Of a stretch of DNA of 12,655 nucleotides, positions 1 through 6,360 are shown piece after piece; the first letter of the stretch is position 1, and every line of letters begins with the position of its first letter. The stretch is taken from positions 1-12,655 of the forward strand of contig NZ_LWHB01000086.1 of NCBI RefSeq assembly GCF_001889065.1. The letters run 5' to 3'. The notes under the pieces were generated by a model. It did not search any database. It saw nothing but the letters and a program-made list of their open reading frames with translations, and was not told the origin of the DNA. This stretch comes from Suttonella ornithocola (GTDB lineage Bacteria; Pseudomonadota; Gammaproteobacteria; Cardiobacteriales; Cardiobacteriaceae). The translations under genes were made by a program, and so were the position numbers.

Positions 1-10
1 TTTGAGGGGC

Positions 11-163
11 TTACGCTACAGTAAAGCCTTTAGGATGGGGATTTTTAATCCAGCTATAGACGGTGAATTTGCTGATCTTGTAGCGCTTTGCAACAGCGCG
101 CCAAGTTTCTCCATTAGCAATATCGTTAAGAATTTTCTGTCGGAATTGGCGGCAGTAGGTCAT
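11..163 (-). CDS. IS630-family transposase N-terminal helix-turn-helix ORF (orfA), 50 aa
   Basis: Starting at the ATG complementary to 161-163, the minus strand encodes MTYCRQFRQKILNDIAN, then GETWRAVAKRYKISKFTVYS, then WIKNPHPKGFTVA and a TAA stop. The pattern of a basic start, a first helix, 'AVAKRYKIS' and 'TVYSWIKN' is the HTH_Tnp/IS630 DNA-binding domain that recognises the element's ends. The frame closes after 50 residues. The +1 frame beyond it reads R-K-P-L-K up to the window edge, which would suit the linker of the full-length protein. This is therefore either a two-ORF element joined by frameshifting or a decayed copy. The catalytic DDE part of this copy lies outside the window, but the same family's C-terminus is seen at the right edge. 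Confidence 0.75.
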   Translation of the reverse strand: MTYCRQFRQKILNDIANGETWRAVAKRYKISKFTVYSWIKNPHPKGFTVA

Positions 164-212
164 AGGATATGCTCAGTTTGTTTTTGATAATTCTACTACA
201 AGTTGTTCTTTA

Positions 213-252
213 TATCTGCTTTGGATAGATTGGATTATAAGTGATTTGACTA
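213..252. repeat. IS630 terminal inverted repeat (transposase 5' side)
   Basis: The outer end, read inward on the minus strand, is TAGTCAAATCACTTATAA, leading to the block ATCCAAAGCAGATA at 226-213. The right-hand element begins TAGTGCAATCATC at 12435 and carries the identical 14-base block at 12462-12475. The shared block and similar spacing (26 versus 27 bases from the tip) identify these as the two ends of one element family. Confidence 0.8.
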
Positions 253-593
253 TAGTTAATACGGGCGCGATTGCGATAGTTAGCTTATTCAAGCAGAGAA
301 TCGTAAGCAACTTTGGATTGCTTTATCAAATGAAATTAATACCTCAGAGCAAACACAAACGCGCAAAATAAAGCGATTTCTTGGTTACTTTCTTCTGCTG
401 GAACGCTTTACTGCGACCCTATGGAAGCTTGTGATATTTATACCCACCAATGTTCAACGTTAATTGATAAAGCAGAACTCGCCACATTAGCGGAAACTTT
501 AGCCAATCAAGGGAAAAATCCAATTAGTGACGAAAAAGTTATTGAACCGAAAAACATCGCCCTATTTTGGTGGAAATGACGACAGAAGGTTTA

Positions 594-694
594 TAGCCAC
601 CTTCCCAAAAAATGCGTACAACGTTAACTCAATATACACTTGAAAACAACATCCTATCTTCAAGTACGGTATGCATTTTTTGGTAGTCCTGCTA
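594..694. mobile_element. 101-bp TA-flanked miniature element (MITE) inside glsA
   Basis: This non-coding insert is flanked by TA at 592-593 and 695-696. Its ends are TAGCCACCTTCCCAAAAAATGC (left) and, as reverse complement, TAGCAGGACTACCAAAAAATGC (right), with a perfect 11-bp inverted block CCAAAAAATGC (605-615) / GCATTTTTTGG (673-683). An inner hairpin is ACTTGAA (638-644) / TTCAAGT (659-665). Removing the element plus one TA joins GGT TTA to TAC GAC ACT, giving the expected glutaminase G-L-Y-D-T. TA target and TAG tips are typical of IS630/Tc1-related MITEs and Correia-type repeats. It shares only the TAG tip with the IS630 in this window, so its helper transposase is unknown. Confidence 0.8.
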
Positions 695-726
695 TATACG
701 ACACTTTTGGACAATGATCCTACGAT

Positions 727-859
727 ATGAGACTTTTGCAAAAAACATAAAATAGAGAAATTTTAATTTTTTAAATTTTAAAAATATATTAAAAATCATA
801 TTTTTAATATTTCTACTAGTAGCAAAAATTAGTGTAAAACGGAATTTTGCAAAGGTCTC
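727..859. mobile_element. 133-bp MITE with IS5-family-type ends inside glsA
   Basis: The ends are GAGACTTTTGCAAAA (729-743) and TTTTGCAAAGGTCTC (845-859), 14 of 15 bases in inverted match. From memory, the consensus GAGACCTTTGCAAAA resembles termini of IS5-family elements such as those of Neisseria. The interior is extremely AT-rich and non-coding, with a hairpin TATTAAAAAT (787-796) / ATTTTTAATA (800-809). GAT at 724-726 and GAT at 860-862 look like a 3-bp target duplication. Excising the insert with one GAT joins TCC TAC GAT to GTA GGA TTA, restoring S-Y-D-V-G-L of the glutaminase. The exact left boundary is uncertain by two bases (AT at 727-728). Confidence 0.8.
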
Positions 860-1063
860 GATGTAGGATTATCGGGAAACAGTGGGGTTGCGATGGGCTA
901 ATGACAGTGGTTCCCGGTGTAATCAGCATTGCTGTTTTTTCTCCCCCTCTTGATCCAGTCGGGAATAGCGTAAGAGGATAAAAAATGGTGGTGCATATTG
1001 CGAAAACGCTCCATTATTCTCCGATTAATCCTAAAAAATTAAGTTTGATTGAAAACTAAAAAA

Positions 1064-1087
1064 GAAAGGGATAGATTTATCTCTTTC
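1064..1087 (+). terminator. Hairpin terminator after glsA remnant
   Basis: GAAAGGGATA (1064-1073), a GATT loop and TATCTCTTTC (1078-1087) form a 10-bp stem with one G-U pair, five bases after the glsA stop. An A-run precedes it, and a modest T-rich run (TGTTTT) follows it. It is probably the old glsA terminator, still insulating prfC from the left flank. The AT-rich stem and weak tail keep confidence moderate. Confidence 0.55.
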
Positions 1088-1154
1088 CTGTTTTAGCAAA
1101 CAGAGAATGACAAGATTTCTGTTAAAATATCGTCTTTTTCATCTATAACCTATT

Positions 1155-2747
1155 ATGACTGATATTCTTTCCGACGATTGGCGTGACCGTCGAACATTTG
1201 CCATTATTTCTCACCCTGATGCAGGTAAAACCACACTGACAGAAAAACTCTTATTATTCGGAGGCGCCATCCAAATGGCAGGAACGGTTAAAGGTCGAAA
1301 AGCCGCTCGTCATGCTACTTCTGACTGGATGCAAATGGAACAAGAACGGGGAATTTCCGTGACTAGTTCCGTAATGCAGTTTCCTTATCAAGGTAAAGTG
1401 ATTAACTTACTGGATACGCCGGGACACGAAGACTTCTCAGAAGATACTTATCGAACCCTAACGGCTGTTGATAGTGCGTTAATGGTTATTGACTGTGCTA
1501 AAGGGGTAGAAGATCGCACCATTAAACTCATGGAAGTTTGTCGATTAAGAGATACCCCTATTTTTACCTTTATCAACAAACTTGACCGTGAAGGTCGTGA
1601 TCCAATGGAATTATTAGATGAGGTAGAAAGCGTTCTTAAAATTCGATGTGCGCCTGTAACATGGCCAATAGGCATGGGACGTTCCTTAAAAGGGGTTTAC
1701 CATTTAGAGCGAGATACCGTTTACTTCTATGAACCTGGCAAAGGTTCGCTAGTCAATAATGGAGAAGAGGTAAAAGGATTAGACAATCCGCGTTTAGATG
1801 AATTGCTTCCTAATATGATTGCTGATTTTCGAGAGGAAATTGAATTGCTACGCGAAGCAAGCAATGCTTTTGACCGCGAGGCTTATCTGCGCGGCGAATT
1901 AACGCCCGTCTATTTTGGTTCTGCCATTGGAAACTTTGGTGTGAGAGAAATGTTAACAGACTTCGCCGAAAATGCGCCCGCCCCACAAGCACATGCTACT
2001 ACAGCAAGAGTAGTCGCTCCAGAAGAAGATAAATTAACGGGTTTTGTGTTTAAAATTCAGGCTAATATGGACCCTAAGCATCGAGATAGAATTGCTTTTA
2101 TGCGTGTAAATTCTGGACGTTTTACACCGGGTATGAAACTAAAACAAGTTCGTATTGGACGGGATGTTAAAATTCCAGATGCGCTGACTTTCTTAGCAGC
2201 AGAACGCGAACACGCAAGCACTGCGCTCGCCGGCGATATTATTGGCATTCACAACCATGGCACCATCCGTATCGGTGATACCTTTACCGAAGGAGAAGAA
2301 TTGCAATTTACCGGCATTCCTGATTTTGCCCCTGAGCTTTTCCGTCGCGTGCGATTAAAAGATCCGCTAAAAATGAAAGCTCTTTTAAAAGGCTTAGAGC
2401 AATTATGTGAAGAAGGTGCTACCCAATTTTTCAAACCGCTTATTGGCAATGATTTAATCTTAGGCGCTGTAGGAGTATTACAATTTGATGTTGTGCAACA
2501 ACGCTTAGCCACAGAGTATAATGTGACTTGTCAATTCGAAGGGATAAACGTCGCTACCGCTCGTTGGATTGAAGCACCTAATGACAAAGCCATGAAGCAG
2601 TTTGTAGATAAAAACCAAGCCAACCTTGCGCATGACCATTATGGACAATTGGTATACGTTGCCCCCAGTCGCGTGAATCTACAGCTGACCCAAGAGCGCT
2701 TTCCAGACATTCGATTTACCGCTACTCGAGATCATTTAGCGCAATAA
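1155..2747 (+). CDS. prfC: Peptide chain release factor 3 (RF3)
   Basis: Cytoplasmic translational GTPase that recycles RF1/RF2 from the ribosome after termination. At 530 aa it matches the usual RF3 length. GTPase motifs are all present: P-loop HPDAGKTT at residues 20-27, switch region RGISVTSS near 65-72, DTPGHEDF at 87-94 and NKLD at 141-144. EF-Tu-like domain II and the RF3 C-terminal domain (FFKPLIGNDLILGAVGVLQF) follow. The N-terminal DDWRDRRTFAIISHPDAGKT is characteristic of RF3 rather than EF-G, LepA or BipA. No clear Shine-Dalgarno sequence precedes the ATG, and I could not fix a promoter in 1090-1154. The next gene starts 3 nt after the stop, so it heads a compact cluster. Its function is unrelated to that of its downstream neighbours. 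Confidence 0.97.
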   Translation: MTDILSDDWRDRRTFAIISHPDAGKTTLTEKLLLFGGAIQMAGTVKGRKAARHATSDWMQMEQERGISVTSSVMQFPYQGKVINLLDTPGHEDFSEDTYRTLTAVDSALMVIDCAKGVEDRTIKLMEVCRLRDTPIFTFINKLDREGRDPMELLDEVESVLKIRCAPVTWPIGMGRSLKGVYHLERDTVYFYEPGKGSLVNNGEEVKGLDNPRLDELLPNMIADFREEIELLREASNAFDREAYLRGELTPVYFGSAIGNFGVREMLTDFAENAPAPQAHATTARVVAPEEDKLTGFVFKIQANMDPKHRDRIAFMRVNSGRFTPGMKLKQVRIGRDVKIPDALTFLAAEREHASTALAGDIIGIHNHGTIRIGDTFTEGEELQFTGIPDFAPELFRRVRLKDPLKMKALLKGLEQLCEEGATQFFKPLIGNDLILGAVGVLQFDVVQQRLATEYNVTCQFEGINVATARWIEAPNDKAMKQFVDKNQANLAHDHYGQLVYVAPSRVNLQLTQERFPDIRFTATRDHLAQ

Positions 2748-2750
2748 AAA

Positions 2751-3401
2751 ATGAAAACTTCACGCGTTCTTCCCCCTACCCCTTGGACAGCCAATCATCT
2801 CTGGCATCTAAAACCACGTGCGATAGGGATTTTATGTCTTGCATTAATTCTTTTTGGGCTTGGCGAAGCATTGTTGATTTTAGCCAATTTGGGGGCAACT
2901 CCTTGGAGCGTATTGGCACAAGGGATTAGCCGCCAAACATCCTTATCCATTGCTTTAGCTACTTTGTGGATTAGTGTGATTGTTTTTTTGCTGTGGCTAC
3001 CACTGAAATTACGTCCTGGATTAGCCACAATTATCAATATCTTTCTTGTTGCTTTTGCTTTCGGTATATTTCTTAGGCTAATTTCGCCACCAATAACTAT
3101 GACCAGCAGAATTTTTTATTGTCTGCTGGGTATTCTAACCATCGGCATTGCTAGCGCGTTTTATCTTACTTGTCGATTGGGGACAGGACCGAGAGACGGT
3201 TTAATGATTGGGATTTGTGAAAAAACCAACTGGCAAATCGGTATAGTTCGTAGTCTACTTGAAATAACGGTTTGCCTACTGGGCTGGCTGATGGGAGGAG
3301 TGGTTGGTATTGGCACGCTCTTGTTCGCCTTTGGAATTGGCTGGGTAGTGCAAATTATCTTATCCGTATTTTTCCGACTATGGCGAGTGTCTAATGAGTA
3401 A
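2751..3401 (+). CDS. YczE/YyaS/YitT-type multipass membrane protein
   Basis: A 216-aa integral membrane protein of the YczE/YyaS/YitT group, whose biochemical role is not established. It has about five hydrophobic segments, starting roughly at residues 24-46, 63-82, 87-108, 120-143 and 165-208. Family hallmarks are visible: LGATPWSVLAQGI after the first segment, LRPGLATIINI before the third, LGTGPRDGLMIGI in the second half, and VRSLLEITVCLLGWLMGG and GIGTLLFAFGIG near the end. The start lies 3 nt after the prfC stop, and the last 8 bases overlap the next gene, implying translational coupling. The repeated 'LG-x-x-P' elements suggest an internally duplicated fold. Substrate, if any, is unknown. 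Its position next to an amidohydrolase hints at export or import of an amino-acid derivative, but that is inference only. Confidence 0.85.
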   Translation: MKTSRVLPPTPWTANHLWHLKPRAIGILCLALILFGLGEALLILANLGATPWSVLAQGISRQTSLSIALATLWISVIVFLLWLPLKLRPGLATIINIFLVAFAFGIFLRLISPPITMTSRIFYCLLGILTIGIASAFYLTCRLGTGPRDGLMIGICEKTNWQIGIVRSLLEITVCLLGWLMGGVVGIGTLLFAFGIGWVVQIILSVFFRLWRVSNE

Positions 3402-4566
3402 ATTGATAAAAGCTATTCAAGCGCATGACGAAATCGATACCCTTATGCGCCAACTTCGACAAGATTTTCATGCACATCCCGAAACTGCCTATCAAGAACA
3501 TCGAACCGCTAAAATTGTGGCACAATCCCTAAAATCTTGGGGGATTGAAACTCATTGCGGCTTAGCAGTTACAGGCGTTGTAGGTGTTTTAAAAGGTAAT
3601 CAACCTGGCAAAACTATCGGCATTCGAGCAGATATGGATGCTTTAGAGATAACAGAAGCCAATGACTTCCCTTATTGTTCTACGATTAAGGGAAAAATGC
3701 ACGCTTGTGGTCATGATGGACATACTGCCATTTTACTCGGTACCGCCAAATATCTCAGCGAACATCGAAACTTTGCTGGAACCGTTATTTTTATTTTCCA
3801 ACCTGCTGAAGAAAATGAGTGTGGTGGCGGTCGTATGATTGCTGAAGGCTTATTTGAACAATTCCCTGTTGATGCTGTTTATGCCTTACATAACTGGCCT
3901 GATTTATCCCCACACACTATTGCCGTTCATGATAAAGCAGTCATGGCATCTTTCGATCTTTTTGATATTATCTTAAAAGGAAAAGGTTGCCACGGCGCAC
4001 AACCGCATCAAGGTAATGATGTTATTCTTGCTGCAGCCCAACTTACTACTGCGTTACAAAGCATTATTAGTCGGAATATTGACCCCTCAGAACAAGCCGT
4101 TTTAAGCGTTACCCAAATTCATGGGGGCGATATGTATAACATCTTACCGGCAACTGTTACGCTTTCTGGCGGAACAAGAGCGTTTACACCTGCCATCCGT
4201 AACCAACTTGAAGCCCGCCTAAGAGAAATTACCACACATACCGCTGCTGCTTTTGGCGTTACTGCAAGCATCGACTATCAGCGCCGATATCCACCGACCA
4301 TTAATCACCCAGAGCATGCCACTTATATTCGAACGCTTGCACAAAACTTATTTGGAGATAAAGCAGTTGAATATGACCCTAAAGCAAGTAATGCTGCCGA
4401 AGATTTTGCCATTATGCTAGAACATAAGCCAGGCGCCTATTTCTGGCTTGGAAATGGTCGACAACATCCTGATGGCGCGCTACATAATCCTCATTATAAT
4501 TTTAATGATGATATCTTAGCCACTGGCGCCAATCTTTGGATTGCGCTTGTACAGCAAAATTCATAA
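3394..4566 (+). CDS. M20D-family metallopeptidase / N-acyl-amino-acid amidohydrolase
   Basis: A 390-aa cytoplasmic zinc/manganese-type hydrolase of the M20D subfamily (hippurate hydrolase, N-acyl-L-amino acid and IAA-amino acid amidohydrolases). It would cleave the amide bond of N-acylated amino acids. Metal-site residues are in place: Cys105 and His107 in MHACGHDGHT, Glu139/Glu140 in FQPAEE, His166 in ALHNWP and His364 in LHNPHYNFND. The general motif GIRADMDALEI lies near 76-86. The lid/dimerisation domain sits between about 185 and 300 (GKGCHGAQPHQGNDVI). Length is standard and there is no signal peptide. The ATG overlaps the preceding stop (ATGAGTAA), so the two genes are probably co-translated. 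The exact acyl and amino-acid specificity cannot be read from sequence, so I assign no gene symbol. The sit operon starts 84 nt downstream under its own control. Confidence 0.92.
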   Translation: MSKLIKAIQAHDEIDTLMRQLRQDFHAHPETAYQEHRTAKIVAQSLKSWGIETHCGLAVTGVVGVLKGNQPGKTIGIRADMDALEITEANDFPYCSTIKGKMHACGHDGHTAILLGTAKYLSEHRNFAGTVIFIFQPAEENECGGGRMIAEGLFEQFPVDAVYALHNWPDLSPHTIAVHDKAVMASFDLFDIILKGKGCHGAQPHQGNDVILAAAQLTTALQSIISRNIDPSEQAVLSVTQIHGGDMYNILPATVTLSGGTRAFTPAIRNQLEARLREITTHTAAAFGVTASIDYQRRYPPTINHPEHATYIRTLAQNLFGDKAVEYDPKASNAAEDFAIMLEHKPGAYFWLGNGRQHPDGALHNPHYNFNDDILATGANLWIALVQQNS

Positions 4567-4589
4567 AATACAGAAAATAATTACTGATT

Positions 4590-4608
4590 GATATTGATAA
4601 CTATTCTT
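4590..4608 (+). promoter_or_regulatory. Fur-box-like operator of the sit operon
   Basis: GATATTGATAACTATTCTT matches 14 of 19 positions of the classical Fur consensus GATAATGATAATCATTATC. It ends 42 nt before the sitA start, in the short AT-rich gap after the M20 gene, where a promoter would lie. Fur-type repression by Fe(II), or by Mn through MntR/Mur at a similar site, is the usual control of SitABCD/YfeABCD importers. The match and location are visible; the identity of the regulator is inferred. Confidence 0.65.
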
Positions 4609-4650
4609 ATTTGATATACAGTAACAACTCCCTTTACTTTGGAGTTCTCG

Positions 4651-5538
4651 ATGAAAAAACTACTACTGATTTGTCTAGCAGGGCTAACGGCTTTTTCCGC
4701 GCAAGCAAAAGATGAAAAACCTTTTACTGCTGTCACGACCTTTACCGTTATTGCTGACTTAGCGAAACAAGTTGCAGGCGATACTGCACAAGTGGTTTCC
4801 ATTACAAAACCTGGTGCGGAAATTCATGACTATGAACCAACCCCAAAAGATCTTGTCCGCGCGCAAGAAGCCGACCTAATTCTATGGAACGGGCTCAACT
4901 TAGAGCGTTGGTTCGAGCGTTTTTTTGCAGGATTAAAAAACGTGCCTTCCGTCGTAGTAACTGAAGGAATCGAACCTATCCTTATTCAGGGTGGCGAATA
5001 TAACGGTAAACCTAATCCACATGCTTGGATGTCAGCAACTAATGCAAAAATCTATGTTGATAACATTGCTAATGCATTTGCTAAATATGATCCTAAAAAT
5101 GCCGAGATTTATCATAAAAATGCTGACGCCTATAAAGCCAAATTAGATACTGCAGATGCACATATTCGCGAAGGTTTAGCTAAAGTTCCTGCTAATCAAC
5201 GCTGGTTAGCTAGTAGCGAAGGGGCATTTTCCTATTTTGCAAAAGATTATGGGCTAAAAGAAGCCTATCTATGGCCAATCAATGCTGAAGACCAAGGTTC
5301 GCCAAAACAAGTAGCAGACTTAATCAAAACAGTTCGTGAAAATCATATCCCAGCAGTATTTAGCGAAAGCACCGTTTCTGATAAACCAGCTAAACAAGTC
5401 GCTAATGAAACAGGTGCTCGTTATGGTGGCGTTTTATATGTTGATTCCTTATCAACGCCTGATGGCAAAGTTCCCACCTACTTAGACTTATTAAACGTAA
5501 CCGCACAAACCATCATTGATGGATTAACAGGAAAATAA
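4651..5538 (+). CDS. sitA: Periplasmic Mn/Fe-binding protein of ABC importer (SitA/YfeA/PsaA type)
   Basis: Captures Mn(II) and/or Fe(II) in the periplasm and delivers it to the SitC/SitD channel. The 295-aa protein begins MKKLLLICLAGLTAFSAQA, a Sec signal peptide with likely cleavage after AQA (residue 19) and no lipobox. ATG at 4651 is chosen over the in-frame TTG at 4639 because GGAG at 4641-4644 is an ideally spaced ribosome binding site and the signal peptide then starts cleanly. The four ligands of the Mn/Fe class are present: His59 (EIHDYEPT), His124 (NPHAW), Glu190 (SSEGAFSYFA) and Asp265 (YVDSLS). Glu at the third site, rather than His, and the absence of a His-rich loop argue against a ZnuA zinc protein. 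The stop overlaps the sitB start by one base. Confidence 0.93.
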   Translation: MKKLLLICLAGLTAFSAQAKDEKPFTAVTTFTVIADLAKQVAGDTAQVVSITKPGAEIHDYEPTPKDLVRAQEADLILWNGLNLERWFERFFAGLKNVPSVVVTEGIEPILIQGGEYNGKPNPHAWMSATNAKIYVDNIANAFAKYDPKNAEIYHKNADAYKAKLDTADAHIREGLAKVPANQRWLASSEGAFSYFAKDYGLKEAYLWPINAEDQGSPKQVADLIKTVRENHIPAVFSESTVSDKPAKQVANETGARYGGVLYVDSLSTPDGKVPTYLDLLNVTAQTIIDGLTGK

Positions 5539-6360
5539 TGACTCATACCCCTAGTATCACTGTTGAGAATATCACTCACACATATCCTAACCGACATACT
5601 GCGATTGAAAACATCTCTTTCACCTTAACCAGTGGCACTGTTTGTGCCCTGGTTGGTGTCAATGGCAGTGGTAAATCTACTTTGTTTAATTCCATTATGG
5701 GCATTATTCGCCCACAAAAAGGAGAGATTAAGCTCTGCGGTCTCCCCGTGGCTCAAGCTTTAAAGCAACGACTCATGGCTTATGTTCCTCAAGCAGATGA
5801 AGTAGATTGGACATTTCCTATTTTAGTGCGTGATGTTGTCATGCAAGGGCGTTATGGCTATATGGGCTTTTTACGCCGTCCTAGTCAAAAAGACTATCAA
5901 GCTGTTGATGAAGCAATGGAAAGGCTAGATATCGCAAACTTAGCGAAAAGGCAAATTGGTGAGCTTTCAGGTGGACAAAAAAAAACGTGTTTTTCTAGCA
6001 CGAGCATTAGCCCAACAAAGCCCCATTATTTTGCTTGATGAACCATTTACAGGTGTAGATGTGAATACTGAGCACGCTATCATGGCGCTTTTAACTGAGC
6101 TCCGCCAGAATGGCTACTTAATGCTAGTTTCTACACACAACTTAGGAACAATTCCAGATTACTGCAATGAAGTTATTCTTCTGAAAAAAACTGTTATCGC
6201 TTTTGGTAAAACAGAAACAACCTTTACCGAAACCAATCTTGCTAATACCTTTGGTGGCGTGCTCAAACATTTACATATCGGCAATCCCGCTCTCATTGTT
6301 AGTGATGATGAACGTCCTGCTGTTTTCCCACAAACATCGCAGGATACTCCTCATGCTTAG
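5538..6360 (+). CDS. sitB: Mn/Fe ABC importer ATPase SitB, frameshifted at an A9 tract
   Basis: This ATPase powers the SitCD channel from the cytoplasmic side. The first 149 codons carry Walker A GVNGSGKST (40-48), the Q-loop at Gln85 (VPQADEVDW) and LSGGQ (143-147). The frame then runs into nine A residues (5977-5985) and would end at TAG 6036-6038 after unrelated codons. Skipping one A continues as RVFLARALAQ, Walker B IILLDEP (163-169), the D-loop GVD and the H-loop His200 (VSTHN), ending at 6360. The restored product is 273 aa, a normal SitB length. Everything on both sides of the shift is conserved, so this may be a homopolymer sequencing error, a slippage-rescued gene, or a fresh or phase-variable mutation. 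The gene is listed as one locus because the rest of the operon is intact. It overlaps sitC by 8 nt. Confidence 0.88.
5977..5985 (+). repeat. A9 homopolymer at the sitB frame break
   Basis: Nine consecutive A residues follow the C of the LSGGQ glutamine codon. Eight would keep SitB in frame as Q-K-K-R-V-F-L-A-R. Nine put the rest out of frame. Runs of this length are known sites of transcriptional slippage, replication slippage and base-calling error. Confidence 0.9.

Larger units (their letters stand above)
1..252 (-). mobile_element. IS630-family insertion sequence, 5' part (continues beyond left edge)
   Basis: Read on the minus strand, this holds a terminal inverted repeat starting TAGTCAAATCAC (252 downward), an untranslated stretch of about 90 bases and the helix-turn-helix start of a transposase. 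The matching opposite end lies at 12435-12475, so the family's termini can be read from the two copies. IS630 elements insert at TA and duplicate it. Here TA at 253-254 abuts the outer end, and the following bases GTT AAT ACG GGC continue a glutaminase reading frame. The element therefore inserted inside glsA. The rest of the element, and the glsA 5' half beyond it, are outside the window. Confidence 0.85.
253..1059 (+). pseudogene. glsA: Glutaminase (GlsA family), 5'-truncated and heavily decayed
   Basis: Remnant of the serine-dependent glutaminase that converts glutamine to glutamate and ammonia. Pieces in order: VNTGAIAIVSL at the IS630 junction (family motif N-x-G-A-I-A); QAENRKQLWIALSNEINTSE; NAQNKAISWLLSSAG, CDPMEACDIYTHQCSTLIDK and ELATLAETLANQGKNPIS; PILVEMTTEGLY; YDTFGQ-stop-SYD; VGLSGNSGV; LMTVVPGVISIAVFSPPLDP; GNSVRG-stop-KMVVHIAKTL, ending SLIEN and TAA at 1057-1059. 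Frame changes fall near 284, 347, 561 and 897. In-frame stops are TGA at 715-717 (probably once TGG, Trp) and TAA at 979-981 (probably once CAA, Gln). Two small mobile elements (594-694, 727-859) also interrupt it. The N-terminal third is lost to the IS630 insertion. Family assignment rests on several separate motif matches in the correct order; which glutaminase paralogue it was is unknown. Confidence 0.88.

Noticed and set aside
2..187. Plus-strand 61-codon open frame at the left edge
   Set aside because: It is antisense to the clear IS630 helix-turn-helix coding frame and resembles no protein I know.
421..579. Open frame from ATG 421 as a stand-alone small gene (52 codons)
   Set aside because: Its sequence is an internal piece of glutaminase with homologous sequence continuing upstream and, after a frameshift, downstream. 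It is part of the pseudogene.
760..812. AT-rich palindromes as a replication origin or CRISPR-like array
   Set aside because: They sit inside a MITE bounded by inverted ends. There are no DnaA boxes and no regularly spaced direct repeats.
4639..4650. TTG start adding four residues to SitA
   Set aside because: The GGAG ribosome binding site lies inside that extension and is ideally spaced for ATG 4651, which gives a clean signal peptide.
6203..6352. N-terminal extension of SitC from an upstream ATG
   Set aside because: These 50 codons lie in a different frame of the conserved SitB C-terminus. ATG 6353 has the usual family N-terminus and an overlapping stop/start.
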